Positions 10,115-23,183 of a DNA stretch of 64,000 bases are shown piece by piece (position 1 is the stretch's first letter; each line of letters opens with the position of its first letter). A program made the position numbers and the translations under genes. The notes beneath the pieces are model-generated. The model worked only from the letters and a program-made list of their open reading frames with translations. It made no database searches and had not been told where the DNA came from. The DNA is taken from assembly GCA_015680685.1 (NCBI GenBank), contig MNCI01026333.1, positions 188,108-252,107 on the forward strand, read 5' to 3'. This stretch comes from Gnetum montanum. Its lineage: Eukaryota; Streptophyta; Gnetopsida; Gnetales; Gnetaceae.

Positions 10115-12384
10115 CTCATCTTTGAGAGGTCCTACTACATGGGTTGCCCCAACCTACTCTTGGCCATGTTCTTATTGGTTCATTCCTCCTTTGGGTCACT
10201 TCTTGCATGGTTGTGATAGTCCTTCCTCTTGCTTTCTCTTTAGTCTTGGTATCATCTATAATCACACATAGCAATGGATTAGTAATTATTATATAACTCA
10301 AAATTATTGGAATACCTTATCCCATAACGCAGTTACATTTGGATAAGATGTGATTATGGCTGGATGGATTTGATATTTAATTACTAATTTAATCATTGGT
10401 TTACTAAAGTTGTTGAAATGGTTAAATTCTTCAAAAATTAATTATTTAATGGCATTTACACCTTAACCATTTTGGGGAGTTAGGAATATTTTTTAAAAAA
10501 TTTTATCAAAACATTGGTGTTTGCTGCCCCCACGATTAAGAGCTTACCTCTAATAACTACAAGGTCAAAGAACAAGATGATTTGAATAAACAGTGCATGA
10601 GTTAGAGGCTTGGGAAGGTTGTTAGGCTCTGAAAAATTACAAAAACTTGTTGGAAGTTATGTACCAAATGTGAAAAAATGTAAAGTGTTTGGTAATATTA
10701 ATAGTACTTTTGCGTTGCATCGATGGGGCCTCATCGATGTAGCTGTTGATGACAATTGACAATCATTAACTTCCATTAACTTGGTCAAAACATGAAAATT
10801 ACAAATATATTTTGAATGAAATTACGGTCAAATGGAAGTCCAAAAGACCATGAACATGATGAAAATATGAGAAGAGGATGTTAAAGTCTCGAAAATTACG
10901 AAATTCAAGAAAATGAAGAAAGAAAATGAAAAATGAAAGATCAAGGAGCACACGGTGGGTGACAAAATGAAAAATACAAAAGATAAGATTGTAGAAATGT
11001 CTAGGGTAAGGGAGTTAACTAACCAAACCAAGAGGTATGCAAGTGGATCCTCCCGAAAGTAGGCACATGCCCTTGTTACCCTTGCATAAACCGTACTGAG
11101 GAGTCCATTGGCCCCATAGTTGGTTAATTGTTAGGAAAAGTTAAGAACTATCTAAAAAGAATCTATCCAAGAATTCCAACACATCAAACTAATACATCAA
11201 GCGTAACACAGAATCTAGTAGTGAGGTGAGTTATGCTAGCATAGATGGATGACTGAGAAAGTGAAATGGAATCCCAAATTAAGGTCGTAAGAAGTCCCTT
11301 TTGAGATGTGTGCTTAAAATGTCCTAAGAAGATCCATTCGTAGTCCAAACCAAAACTAGATACTTTTAGTGAATCTACATCATCACTCTAAGATTGGTCC
11401 ACCCACAAGGGACATGAGAGTGCTTCTACAAAACAACAACCAATCCATAAAGAGAAGAAAAAAGAGAAGTAGGAAGTGAGAGAGGACCTTAGAGGGGACC
11501 TTCAGGCATGGGTGCATGTCTTTTTAGTTCCATAACTAGTTCTTTTAGCCTATTTATTTTCCTAAGTGATGTTCTTTGAATTTCCATCATGTCTTTTTTT
11601 CTTCTAAATTTTTTAATTGGAACCGTGCCATGTAAAGACTTTATTTGACTTCCTATAAGTGGTTTGAATGGAATGGTAAGAAGTCCATTAAAAACACTTA
11701 AGCAATCAAGAAAGTAGAGAAATACAAAGAGTATTTAGTCCCCTTGAATTCACATCCTCTACAAACCTTTCAATCTTTCCTAATTCCAGAACGACCAAGG
11801 TCATCAATTGATTAAAATTTTCTTTAATGGAAGGGACCTCAAACTCCTGGAACAATGAAAATCAGAGTTTATTATATAGGTGGATGACATGGACTCACTA
11901 TCTATTCCATGAAAAATAAACTATGTCATAGTCATTATATATTAGAATTCAAAAATAAAAACAAGACATTGACAATCACAACATTAAGCACAAACCATCA
12001 TTAGTAAACAGTAACAGTGGCAATGTCTCTTGTCATAATAAAACACTTTTATTAGTAAAAATAATGAAAACTCACACTTAAACAAAATAAAACAAATTAA
12101 AATATATAATAAGGTATTAAAAAAATAATAAATATTCAAAGGTAGTAACAATGGTGCAAAATTGAAAAAAATTTGAAAATCAAAAATCAAAAATTTGTAA
12201 AATAAATTACTTGTAAAATGAAAAACATGGAAAACAAAAAGTAGAAAAAATAAGAATCCATATGGACTATTAACATGAATAGACATCTCCCCCATGACTA
12301 TGTTGAAAGGAGGGAATTCAAAAAATGGAACGTGGTTGTCCATCCATTGAGGTGGTAGTCACACTAGCCTATCTTAGTTCAAGG
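10115..12384. other. AT-rich region between elements 1 and 2
   Basis: No protein recognised. A motif near 10717-10755 (CATCGATGGGGCCTCATCGATG-like, two palindromic CATCGATG boxes around GGGCCT) resembles the U3 motif of element 2's right LTR near 19375. The missing 3' LTR of element 2 may therefore lie in this region, but I could not align it end to end. Confidence 0.35.
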
Positions 12385-13560
12385 AAAGGTTTTACTTATT
12401 GGATGTTGACCAATTGTGTTTTATTTGGGCTTTTAAGCTTGTAGATCAACATGGCCCTGGAGGGAAAGGTTTGATCAATTATATAAGGTCCCTCCCACAA
12501 TGTTTTGAAATTTTGTCTTCTAGGGTCCATGTGTGGGGTTCTAATAGAGAACCTTATCTCCAAGTTAAAATGTTACTTTTCATATTTTGAGATCATGAAA
12601 CTACTTATTAAATGCCTTGTGCACCTCATTCAAAGATAGGGTTACTAATCAATTTTCATCTAGCACATTCAGGTTGATCAATCTTTTTTTATGTGCTAGG
12701 CTTAGGTTAAGATCTAGATCACAAGCCATTGAGAGTATATGAAGCTTGTATTGAATTGAGAGCATTAGAAGTTTTCTATACACTAACTCATATGGAGAGT
12801 AGCCAATAGAAAGTTTCCATGTTGAGTGATAGGCCCAGAGGGTATTGTTAAGTTTGGTGCTCCTATATCTCTTGTATTTGTTTATGGTTCTTGTTAAGAT
12901 CTTTGTAATCTCCCAGTTACTTACTTGTACTTAACCATTGGCTTAAGGGTGGTAAGGTGTTGTTAATTTATATTCAACCCCTGAGCATTAAATCAACCTT
13001 CTAAAAGTGGCACCTGTGAAATGAGTTCCATTGTCAAACATTAGTGTACATGGCATCCCAAACCTATTTACAACATTTTTTTGTATAAAGATAGCATAGT
13101 GGATGATGTACAATTAGTAACATTTGCTACTTTTACCCATTTTTTATAGCAACTGACTGCTATGATGATATATGCATGTCATTGAACATGGGTGTGATCA
13201 AAACCATGAAGTCAACTCCCCATATGTTAAAAGGTTCTAGTGGTTGAATCCACTGTTGAGGATCTTCCATTTGAGTGGTCATCCCTCCATCTTGTTGATA
13301 TTGTTTACAAGATCAAGAAAATTGATGGGAATCCCTAAAGATTATAGGCTAATAGTATCTTAGCATCAAGACTTGTAAGGCTATGTGTCTCCATGCATAA
13401 TGACTATTGTAAGATCCTTCATGAGCATGCTAGAGAATGTGTAGTTGATCTTCATTAGGGACACACCAATGAATTAGGCCATCAACACATACCTTGTAAA
13501 GGTGTTCATTGATTTTCATGAAGTATTTAGCCCAATCAAGAAAGTGTTGCTTCTTTCTAA
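12385..13560 (-). pseudogene. Ty3/gypsy integrase remnant (element 2)
   Basis: Hand translation with stops shows the N-terminal zinc-region end (RYYWPIIFRDSHQF, CKQYQQ), then LEPFNIWGVDFM near 13230-13200. The core follows at 13090-13020 (NRFGMPCTLMFDNGTHFTGA), with TTPYHP.ANG and NTLWAYHSTWKLSIGYSPYE near 12840-12780. The C-terminal barrel appears as WEGPYIIDQTFPS near 12500. The core residues D (FDNG) and the later E region are partly readable, but stop codons interrupt it many times. Confidence 0.82.
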
Positions 13561-13729
13561 AGTCAAGATCTTGTGAAATTTTCTGAGTGAGAAGATAAGT
13601 GAGGATTTCATTATACTAGGTTGTTCTTAAGAGTGTTTGGTCATTTAGTGCTCTTGTAAAGAGGATTTCATCTAGAAGTTGAGCAAAGTGTAGGCTCTCC
13701 TAATCTTTATTATTCCATCTTAAGCCAGA

Positions 13730-14150
13730 GAGGTGGTTAGCAACCACATTCTCAGTTCCTTTTCAATCTACCTTTGTGAGATCAAATTCCTAGAAGATCA
13801 CAAGCCACCATATAATATGATGGCTCACTACTAGCTTGTTCATGAGGAAGTGAATTGGACTATGATCCATGTGCACAAATACTTTGTAGCCAAGCACATG
13901 GTGCCTAAAATTTTCAAGAGTGTAGATTACTATCATTAATTTTTTCTCCATGATGGTGTAATTTAATTATGCTCCAACAATGCTTTAGCTCATGCAGTGG
14001 ATGTAGTATGGATGTTTCTTATCATACAACTATGTGAGCACTACTTCCAGATCATAGTTAGATGCATCTGGCATAATGTGGAAGGCTCTAAACTAGTCTA
14101 GTGCCCATAGGATTGGTGTTTCTACAAGTTTCTCTATTAACTATTGAAAT
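13730..14150 (-). pseudogene. RNase H remnant (element 2)
   Basis: Readable pieces are FHIMPDASNYDLEVVLTQL, LNYTIMEKKLMIVIYTLENF and VFVHMDHSPIHFLMNK, in the order seen in gypsy RNase H (DAS, the E of YTxxEKE, TDH). The DAS aspartate is kept. The TDH motif reads MDH. A stop breaks the middle. Confidence 0.8.
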
Positions 14151-14299
14151 GCATGTTCACATTCCTTTGTCCAAATGAAAGGTACAACTTCATTTGTAAG
14201 CTCTACCAACAATTTTTCAATCTTAGAGAAATTATTTATGAATCATCAGTAGTAGCTAGTATGTGCAAGGAATGATCTAACATCTTTGACTATCTCTAG

Positions 14300-14965
14300 T
14301 TAACATGTAATTATTTGAATGACCCTTCTCTTTTCTAGGTCTACCTCAATCCCTTCTTGTGAAATTTTGTGCCCCAATACAATGCCTTCTTAGACCATGA
14401 GATAACTTTTCTACCAATTAAGCCACAAGTTTGTTTTAACACATCTCTTCAGTACTTGCTCAAGGCAGTTCAAAGCTTGCTCAAACATAGCTACTAATTT
14501 TCATGAAGAATTCCATACCACTACTAATTCTCTATTGGATAATACTAAGGACCAGGCATTAAAATGTTTTAGGAGCATTTGCATAGATCAAATGGCATCT
14601 TTAAATATGCAAAAGTCCCCTAGGGACTTGTGAATGTTATCTTAGCCTGATATTCTAGTGTAATTTGGATTTGGTTATAGCCACTCTAACCATCCAAGAA
14701 GCTATAATAGCAATTCCTAGATATGGTGTCCAACACTTGATCCACAAATGGCAATGGAAAATGATCATTAAATGTTGTCATATTTAATAGCTTAAAATCA
14801 ATGCAGACCTACCACTTGCCCTCTTCCTTTAGCACAATTATGAGTGGGATAGCCCAATTAATATCCACAATAGGATAAATGAACCCTACCTTGAGGAGTT
14901 GTTCAATTTCCTTCTTGATGATCTACTTCAATTTGGGGTTCAACGATCTCTATGGTTGCCTTCTT
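14300..14965 (-). pseudogene. Reverse transcriptase remnant (element 2)
   Basis: The fingers begin near 14950 with RSLNPKLK and KKEIEQLLKVGFIYPI, then WAIPLIIVLKEEGKW and IDFKLLNMTTFNDHFPLPF. Motif A follows as YYSFLDG, then SGYNQIQI, and GTFAYLKMPF with LCKCS in place of LCNAP. The YVDD box lies in a frame-broken part near 14450 and is not readable. This is the Tat/Athila form (FPLPFVDQVLD, SFLDG.SGYNQI). Confidence 0.85.
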
Positions 14966-15469
14966 GGCTTCATGGCTAGGTTAGTGTAAATGTGATGCTA
15001 GCATATCCTTGGATTGATTCTAGTTAGCTTAGAATATGACCAAGCAAAGGCTATTAGCCATTCTTTAATCATCTTTAACAAATTTGCATTTTGTTTAAGA
15101 GTAATTTTGACCTTAATTAGAACTAGTTTTCCATTATTTAAAAATGCATATTCCATGCTAGATAGTAGGGTTTTCAGTTCTAAGGGCTTCTACTTGAAGT
15201 TATTAGGGATTTCCAACTCTCCCCAACAAGTATCATCATCTTCATCATTAGAGATTAGGTGATGAACTTGCTCAAGTTCATCCATTCTTTTAACATCAGT
15301 ACATGTTAGGTTCTTAGTTGGTTCCATGCATAATGTGCTACTTTTTGATTTAGCTATTAGTCACTATGTGCCCTCCTATTTTGTGGCTGCTACGTATAGA
15401 CACATTTGAATATCAATTTCTTGTGCACACTGATTGCATGCTTTAATGTATGTACTTCTAATGGACCAA

Positions 15470-15850
15470 ATATTTTGCATGCAATTACTCCCATTATCGC
15501 TATATGCGATGCATGGAATACACTTCTTCTCTATCTTTTCAAATTCATTCTCCTTAGATATTTCCAAGGAGAGGTCCCTTACATCAACTATGCTTAACAA
15601 AGCTCTTCTCATAATGATGGGAAAATCACCTTTGTAATTCTCAACATTGATCACTAAAAAATTAGTATGATAGGACCACCCACAAATTTTTATCACAATG
15701 TCCTTCACTAATCCCATAGGGATACTAATTGACTAGTCATCCAATTCCAAACAAATGTTGCTCTTCTTGAGAGGTGGTAGGTTCTAAGCTTTGTACATGT
15801 CATGGAAGATTAGATTGACACTAGAACTAGAGTTAAGAACGACCTTGCAT
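15470..15850 (-). pseudogene. Aspartic protease remnant (element 2)
   Basis: An open frame from 15717 gives PMGLVKDIVIKICGWSYHTN, then FLVINVENYKGDFPIIMRRA. This matches the strand-to-ILGRPWL part of Tat-type retropepsins, with IMRRA where active copies have ILGRP. Upstream, near 15830-15800, the catalytic loop is visible as VLNSSSSVNLI, where D-x-G-S-x-x-N is usual, so the catalytic Asp is lost. Confidence 0.72.
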
Positions 15851-16899
15851 GGCTCATGTCTAGTAATCTATAGGTAAATGAGTGAACTTTCTAGTTAGAT
15901 ATTTTTGTGAAAAGATTACTAGCCTTGATGCAATCAAAAACAACATGAGTTAACATCACAGTGCAGACCTAAGGTGGCATTTGGTTTAAAGAACACTCTA
16001 AGGTATTTGATGCATAGGATGAGGATGTTGGAGATGTAGGGTGAGAAACCATACTAGGTCGTGAGTGTTGTGGAGGATTGTTGGATTAGAAGAAGGATCT
16101 TTTTCTAGATCAATTATACAAACCACTTGATTGGAAAGTCAATTGTGAATGTATAGCCCTTGTAGCATTTCATTGTTTCAACTATGGAGGAATCTCATCC
16201 TACATGGATGAAACAAGAGTTAACTGGGTTGAGGGTAGAGGTGTGTGTGCAGACAAATGTGGAGGGTGGTATGGATATGGGTTTTCTCCTCAAGTAGATG
16301 GTGAATGTATTTAGTGGTACTATAGAGGGTAATAGTGATGCTAAAATGAGGCATGACTTGCAAAACTTCTTGGAGAGATGGGTTGTTGAACATAGTAGCC
16401 ATATGAATTTATTTTCCTATAAGGGTACTAATACCTTGGCAATTGAATTCTCCATGATCGTGATTGATGCCATTGTTGGTATTGATCATATGGTTGTGGA
16501 GGAGATCCACATGGATAATAAGCTTATTATTGCTACTAGAACTACCTTGGATTACCTTGAGGATGAGATAATCATCTAGGTGCTTGCCTACATACTAGTT
16601 AAGGATTCAATGTATACACCCAAAACTCTTATAAGTGTGACACAACAGGGCAACAACCTTTTGGATGTTCATATTGACAAATGTCATAACTAGTTTAATC
16701 ATTAGAGCTAGCTTTCATAACTTCCTCTATGGCCACAGCCTTGCCCTAACCTCTTTGGTAGGCATGTTTAGTTTATTTTTGCCTCTTATGGTTATCATCA
16801 CTATTTTTCTCTCTGGATTCTTTAGCAATTTTCATAGAAGTTTGGAAAGTTTTATCCAACAAGTCCCATAATTTATTAACCTTTGTTAAAATATCAAAC

Positions 16900-17620
16900 A
16901 GATTTTTTTATAGGCAATGTTTTTCTATTCATTGCTTTATCAAGTGGTGACTCCTCCTCATCACAAAATTGGACCTCCCTTTTCTTGATGGAAGGGTCCC
17001 TATTATACTCTTCTACACCTATCCTCTTTTGCAACTCACCTTTTTCTTTTGCTACTTGCTCTATTAGCCTTTAGATCTATGAGCTCTTAGTTCAAACAAT
17101 CTCCCTTGGTCATGCACCCCAAGAGTTTTTCCAGTTTATACTCTGAGCCTATCTATGATGTAGTGAAGTTGTTTCCTCTAAAAATATTCATGGCTAGGGC
17201 ATCAATGTAAGAGCGAATGGTATCTACTCATGGTGGGATCCATAGGTTCATGTGTTCCCTATTTCCATCCTTGGATTTTCCTTCTCATATTAAACACTGT
17301 AGAGTACATCTAGTATTTTTCATTAAACAGCTCTAACATGGTACTCCATTAGTGAATGGATTCTAGTTTCAAGGACCAACATCAACTTTCAGCTTCTTTG
17401 ATAAGTGTCCTAGGAAAAAGCTTGAGTTTCTACCACTCATTTTCTATATTCTGTAAGCCATAAGCATTGTCGAAGGCTTGTAGATGATTCTATAGATTGA
17501 AGTTGTATCCTCCCTCAAATCATGGAATATTATTCATCTCTAAGCATTGGATTTGACTATACCACACATGCCTAGTTGGAATCTTTACTACCTTTGCAAT
17601 GTTGATCATGTTTCATGTTG
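16900..17620 (-). pseudogene. Gag remnant (element 2)
   Basis: Near 17345-17060 the minus strand reads MLELFNEKY, MYSTVFNMRRKIQGWK, HSLLH, QLHYIIDRLRV and DQGRLFELRAH. This follows segment by segment the better preserved gag of element 4 at 60645-60905 (MLELFNDKYQTYSRV, LRKQIQGWKQG). Stops at several codons make it non-functional. The adjoining stretches 15850-16900 and 17620-18430 should be gag linker and leader; I recognise nothing else in them. Confidence 0.75.
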
Positions 17621-18549
17621 TCTATAGATGTTTATCATCATGATTATGAGTGATGATTTTGATGGTTATTCCTACCACCTCTAGGTTCTTGATGGCCTAG
17701 ATAGTCATTGTTATCTTGTTGATCACCTTCGTCATGATTATTTTGATGTCAGCTTCTATGAGAACCAGCAGAGGAAGAGGAATTTTTAGAATTAGATGAA
17801 GAGGATTGAGAGGAAGGTGGACTATCATCACCACTACTATGTCTACCACCACCTCTTCATTCATTATGACCACCATCTTTAGATCCCTTTCCATTATGAT
17901 GTTTACCCATGTCCCTACCTTGACTATCACTTTTTTCTCAACTTGGTTTACAAATAATGGATTGCAAGTTCAGGGTTACACCCTCATCACCAATAATATA
18001 GGATGGAGAATTTTCATATTGAGAATCCTTAGGAGAAGGGTCCACATTGTCATCTTGGTTTAGCAGGAACAAGGGATTAGTGAAATACTTTCCCTTTTCA
18101 ACCTCATGGTCCTTTACCTAGTGTTGATTTCACTTACATTACATTTTAGTGGGATGGTAATCATGAGTGTCATGATTATTCACAATGTATTTTTCATGAA
18201 GATTTGAGATGCCCAACCTTTTAAGGGTTTGAAGCAACATCCTTAGCACAGATTGATTGAGGGGCAATATGATATTTCCTTCCATGTCACACCATTGTAG
18301 TTGTTCATCCTAATGTACGATAAAGGTGAAGTTTAGTACATACTCATCTAGATGAGTATATACCACTTTGCACTACTGTGGGACTAGTGGTTTGTCATCT
18401 TCATGCCTATGGGAAGAAGACATTTTGCAAAACAAATAAAATTATCAATATGCTTAGTAGTTATATGTTATGTGAAAGTGATGTTGACTTTGAGCTCATC
18501 CAACAATATAAATAATATTCACTAGATAGCACACATTCCAATAACAAAG

Positions 18550-18568
18550 TCCCTAGCAACAACACCAA
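18550..18568 (-). other. Primer binding site region of element 2
   Basis: TTGGTGTTGTTGCTAGGGA lies directly after the LTR end ...CTAATCA. It equals the Tat/Athila consensus apart from transitions. Confidence 0.8.
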
Positions 18569-19438
18569 TGATTAGTGGCGAGGTACCCCTATGCCAACTA
18601 TATGAATCATAAGGTGTTCACTTGCGATCTAATCAAATTCCATGGACTTTATAGCTTTCAATACACTAGTCTTCTAGGTAGTGAACCTTGCCCTAAGGTC
18701 ATTTTTTGTCTTCCCAATTACACTTGTAAACCACATGGTATGGTTAAGTGTAATTGAGACATATGATTTTTATGATTTTATCTTTATGATTTTGGTGTTT
18801 AAAGAGAGATAAAGTAATTGGCTTAACTAATTAACTAATACGTAAGTAGTTCTAACATAAGAATCTAGTCCTACTTTCTATAGATGTCCTAAACCCACAT
18901 ATCCACTACTGGGTTACCAAACGCTATTAGGTGTACCAAGAAATAATGATTCTAGGATTACCAATAGAATACATGTTACAGTCAAAGTGGTTGTACTTAT
19001 GTGTTTAATATATCTAGCTTATCTTGATTAATTAATTATTTAACTTAATTACTAGAAAACATTTAATAAATAAATAATTGAAAAAATTGAATGCATAAAT
19101 AAAACATTTAAGCTATCCAAAATACTACAAGGTTTATCACGAAGTTTGTCTTTATTTCCACACACACTATCATGCTCAAGTACAACAATGCTTGAATGAA
19201 GATCCATACACTCACTGACTCCTATTGTTGGCACTAAGGAAAAATATTCTAACTTTCAAATGAGCAAACTACAAGAGCTCTACTACTACTATGAAAATTT
19301 TATGTCATAAATGCGGCTAGTGAGGTCATATTTATAGTCCAAAATAACCCCTATGTCAATGGGGCCACGTTGATGCAATAGACTATGTTGATGGGGCCTC
19401 GTCAACAAGGCCTAATTGATGCAACAAATCAAAACTCA
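18569..19438 (-). repeat. 5' LTR of element 2
   Basis: On the minus strand it ends GGGGTACCTCGCCACTAATCA, nearly the same as the end of element 4's LTR (59285-59305). An internal block around 18690-18760 also matches 59140-59215 (ACTTAACCATAC..., GGGAAGACAA...). The start (19438) is inferred from a CA on the plus strand beyond the U3 motif and is less certain. Confidence 0.65.
19330..19336 (-). promoter_or_regulatory. LTR TATA box (element 2)
   Basis: TATAAAT on the minus strand, just downstream of a partly palindromic GTTGACGAGGCCCCATCAAC U3 box (19379-19398). The layout is the same as in element 4. Confidence 0.55.
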
Positions 19439-19965
19439 TTAGTAAGTAGTCTAGAATAAGAATAAGTGGTATGCAAATCAACATCACCTTAAAAAAAAGT
19501 TTTAAATAGGAGACTAGGTACTGTTGAGAGTTAAATTCACTAGAAGTTCTCTAAAGCTAGAGAGATAATCTAAGTTAACACCTTGATAATATGGTCCTTT
19601 TGAGATCTTGGAACAAACTAACGAAGCAACATACTAGCTAAATCTCTTGATGAATTTACAGATCCACCCAATCTTAAATGTGAGTTTAGTCAAGAAGTTT
19701 CATAAGGATTATGTATCTTACATTTTAGATGGAAAACCTTAATCTTGAGATATGATGGGAGAGTTGAGGTTAAATCCATTATAATTAATGATTAAAGAAT
19801 GAAGAAGCTCTAGAATAAAACCATTACTAAAGTACTTATCCAATTATAAAATTCTGATTAACAAACTTGGGAGAAGAAGAAGTTCATCCTTAACACTTGC
19901 CATCATCTATTTTTTCACCATGATAATCAATAAATAATTAATATTTTTATTAATAGAGACTATTA
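19439..19965. other. AT-rich stretch, nothing recognised
   Basis: Between the LTR of element 2 and a LINE remnant. Only short frames. Confidence 0.4.
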
Positions 19966-20960
19966 GGATTTTGAAAAAATTCCTAATAAAAAAATTTTTA
20001 TTCATTTTATTGATTTTGCAAAAGCATATGATTAAGTAATCCATACAAAACAATGGTTTCTCTTGCATAAAATTGGCCTCCTTTTAGATTTGATTACAAT
20101 AACTCAAAGATTGTATGGGGTAGTGATTATTGAAATTATAGATAGTAATTCAAAGAAAAATTTCAATTCCAAAGCAAAATTGAAGCTAAGCAAGGTTGTC
20201 CACTTTCTTCTACTCTCTTTTGTATTTTTATTGATGAAATAGGGGAATGGTTATGTAATAGGCAAGGTAGTCATGTTATCAAAATTATATCCCAAGTAAT
20301 GAATTTTCTTTTTTCTGCAAATGATGTTACCTTAATTCCCACTACTTTAAAAAGTATGTAACATATGTTGCAAATTTTAGATAGTTATTATTATTCATTA
20401 ATCTTCAAGTAGATATAGATAAAATCAAATTGATGATCTAGAGTACAAGAAATAACTATTATAACTTCCATTTTGGAGGTAGCAATATGCAAATAATATA
20501 TTTTTTGCAATATTTGGATCTTATTTATATGAAAAATTATATGTATGGGAGCTACATTAGAGAAAAAATAGCAAGAGATTTCAAGGCTCTGTATGCTTTT
20601 AAAAATAAGTGCAAGGATTTAGGACTTTGGTCTTGGAAGGTAACAAAACAAAGTTTTCATGCTATCATCTATTCTACTCTATTATATGGATGTGTTATTT
20701 GGGGACTTGACTTAGTGTTAAACTTCCGAAAAATATTGAAGGAGTTCATAAACAATTTTCTTCTTGATGAATTAAATGTGAAGATGCAAATACTTTACTC
20801 AATGTTATTATATAAAAATGATTTATTACCTTTAAAAGTAGAAGCCTTGTGTCAATTAATTACATACACTCATGGCGTACATATCTCAAAATAAGATAAA
20901 TTCTCTAAAGTAATTATTGATATTTCTCATGACTATGAGTCATATCTTGAAGGGATGTAA
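19966..20960 (+). pseudogene. L1-like LINE reverse transcriptase remnant, plus strand
   Basis: The palm begins near 20000 with FIHFIDFAKAYD, then TKQWFLLHKIGL and ITQRLYGVVIIEII. After a frameshift, GCPLS and TLFCIFIDEIGEWL appear near 20195-20250, then the catalytic box as FSANDVTLIPTTL near 20310, so the YADD/FADD motif is damaged. A long open frame at 20487-20894 gives the thumb and C-terminal part, including ALYAFKNKCKDLGLWSWKV and LLYGCVIWG, typical of non-LTR RT C-termini. It matches the LINE at 24130-27510 in opposite orientation. The 5' part (ORF1, endonuclease) is absent. Its 3' end, somewhere between 20960 and 21350, is not clear. Confidence 0.8.
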
Positions 20961-22559
20961 TGGTTGAGAAAATGGAATATCTCTTGGGAGAACATGTAGC
21001 AAAATCTTAAGCATATTTGCCAACTAGTTAAGCATAAGATTTTAACATAGATGTAGTCTAATATTGAAGGCAAGAGGTACTTTTATTTACACCACATTAA
21101 ATCTAATAAACTAGATGTAGAAGCTCACTATCTCTTAGTTGCTATTCCCATCAAGTATTGGAATACTATCAATAAGCTTCACTTAAGTTCTCATTATTTT
21201 AGAACTGAAAGTGGAAGATAGATTCAACTTCCTTGAGAAGAGTGCATTTACAGGATATGTGAATTATTAACTTTTGATGATTAGTTTCATGTGTTTATTT
21301 CTTGTATTGTGACTACCCATTTGAGATAGCATTATTATGTTTCAATAAAAAACTTAAATGATTTCCTTTTGATGCCCTCATTGGTGCTTGGTTAATTTAT
21401 TGAATCTATCTTTATTTCTCATGAAAATGTAATATCTGTTCAATAGATCCTATGGGTCTTTGGACATAATAATATTAGTAAAGAGGTATTAAACAAAGTA
21501 CTTATAATTATAAAATAGTTACTATTTAGAATTATGACCCTTTCATCAAGAGGTATAAATACTAGCTTAATATATATTTATACTATATATATCTATTTTT
21601 TTTTGAGAGAATATTGCAAAAAAATGCATTGAATTTTATTTTATCTATTCTATTAGAAGTTATCCAAATCACCATTTTAGTAGATTTAAAGCATTCCATA
21701 ATAATTTTAGTCACATCAGTGCAACTACATAATGAGAAGGATAGCTGATTCCAAGTTTGGTAATACACCTTGTGGTGAACTCTTTTGAATTGTTGTTTTC
21801 CATGCATGCTTCCCTTGCTCTTTAGAATTCCCTTATGCATTCCAATACGAAGTTACAAACATTGATTTACTTAGAGTAAATATGTTGGTATTAAAGATGG
21901 AATATTATTTAGATTTACATATAAGCTCTTCCTACATCATTATAGATCAAATATTATTTATTTTTACCCTTCTACAATTGGTATTTAGCCATTCAATTAA
22001 AACTAAAGAACATCTTGATTCTTAGATCATTAACCAACAAACCGTCCATCTTCACACTTTCTTTCCCCTCTTATTCTCCTTACCTTGCCTTCTCCATGCT
22101 TTTGTTCCTTTGAACTTCAAAAGGGATAGGTACATCACACTGCCTTTTTAAAATTTAACAAAAGCTATATATGGAAATCTTATCTTTAAAATAGCAACTG
22201 GTCAAAGTTATAAGGTTAAAATGAAATCAAGAAAATAGCTTTCAAAATCCATTTTGTTTACATTCAATTTTAATGGGCTTTTAGAACCATGAATTTCAAT
22301 TTTTAATCTAAAGATCCACTAGCATTTTGAAAGTAAAATTGATTTACGATTTTTTTTAAGAGAATGGAGTGTGAAAAGAAGCACTTTTAAAACAACCATG
22401 AGTGCCACATGGTTAAAAAAATCTTTGCAGCATCTGAGAAAGAAAAGGGAAAAAATGAAGTCGAAACCTTTTGTTTTGTTAAACAAATAAACGAATGGAC
22501 CTCGCAATCGCAAATGAGTTGTTCACTATTGAAGTAAACGTGCCAAGATCCCACTTAAA
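20961..22559. other. AT-rich region, LINE 3' side then unassigned
   Basis: The first few hundred bases are probably the LINE's downstream part. From about 21550 to 22560 I recognise nothing. Pyrimidine runs near 21590 and 22340 are unremarkable. Confidence 0.35.
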
Positions 22560-23183
22560 TAAAAGAGGCTCACCAAAGCAAATTAATGCAATAAAGCTCC
22601 ATTTGGATCTTAAAATGTTAAAGGCCTTTGGACATGGAAAAAAGGATTAAAATAAAAACTAAACTTTAAAAACTAAAGCTGCGTTTCAATTTTTGAAGGA
22701 AGCATGTGACATTCCGATTTTAAGAGTCACACTGCAACACAACGGCATTTCAATTTTTTGCTTTACTTGAGCATTTCGATGTCGGAGTTCGAAATCATTT
22801 TCTTAAAAGAAATTGAAACCTATATAAAAAACAAAATGGAAAGATGAACTTTCGATTCCAAGTTAAAATCAAAATTTTCTTACAGAAAGGAAAACAAGAG
22901 CATAAAAGACAGAGCCACTGATAAAAATGAAGTGAGAACGGTGAAATCAGGGCACGCATAATACACGAAGCAAGGGAAAGAGAAATCGGGAAAGGAAGAA
23001 AATCGTAACACGGAACCCTGCAAAACACACTTTCAAGCTTAAATCACGCACACCAATATGGATACTTATAGTGTAATAGGCCATGGAAAACGAAACATGA
23101 ATGTAATCTTAGATTTTTACACCTCTGGCACCAGAACCTCCTGCGTTGTTGGCCATCTGTATCACGGCTTGCCATAACCCAAT
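22560..23183. other. Low-copy-looking 3' flank of the peptide gene
   Basis: Composition is less AT-rich than the surroundings and there is no transposon signature. It follows the stop codon of the secreted-peptide gene at 23184. Minus-strand frames here (for example 23028-22795) have no recognisable content. Confidence 0.35.

Larger units (their letters stand above)
12385..19438 (-). mobile_element. Element 2: decayed Tat/Athila-type Ty3/gypsy retrotransposon
   Basis: Minus strand. The 5' LTR is at 18569-19438, the primer site at 18550-18568, then gag (about 17.6-16.9 kb), protease (15.8-15.5), RT (14.96-14.3), RNase H (14.15-13.7) and integrase (13.56-12.39). The sequence after the LTR, TTGGTGTTGTTGCTAGGGA, is a decayed form of TTGGCGCCGTTGCCGGGGA, the hallmark of Tat/Athila elements. 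Each domain is recognisable but holds stop codons. The 3' LTR was not delimited, so the left boundary given is the end of integrase. Its gag and LTR end resemble element 4 (58285 onward). Confidence 0.8.

Noticed and set aside
12399-12590. 63-codon plus-strand frame
   Set aside because: Antisense of the integrase C-terminal part of element 2.
16298-16579. 93-codon plus-strand frame
   Set aside because: Lies inside minus-strand element 2 and resembles no known protein; most likely antisense by chance.
17697-18063. Frames rich in Ile/Val/Thr on both strands
   Set aside because: Repetitive ATG/ATC-rich leader or gag sequence of element 2, with no family match on either strand.
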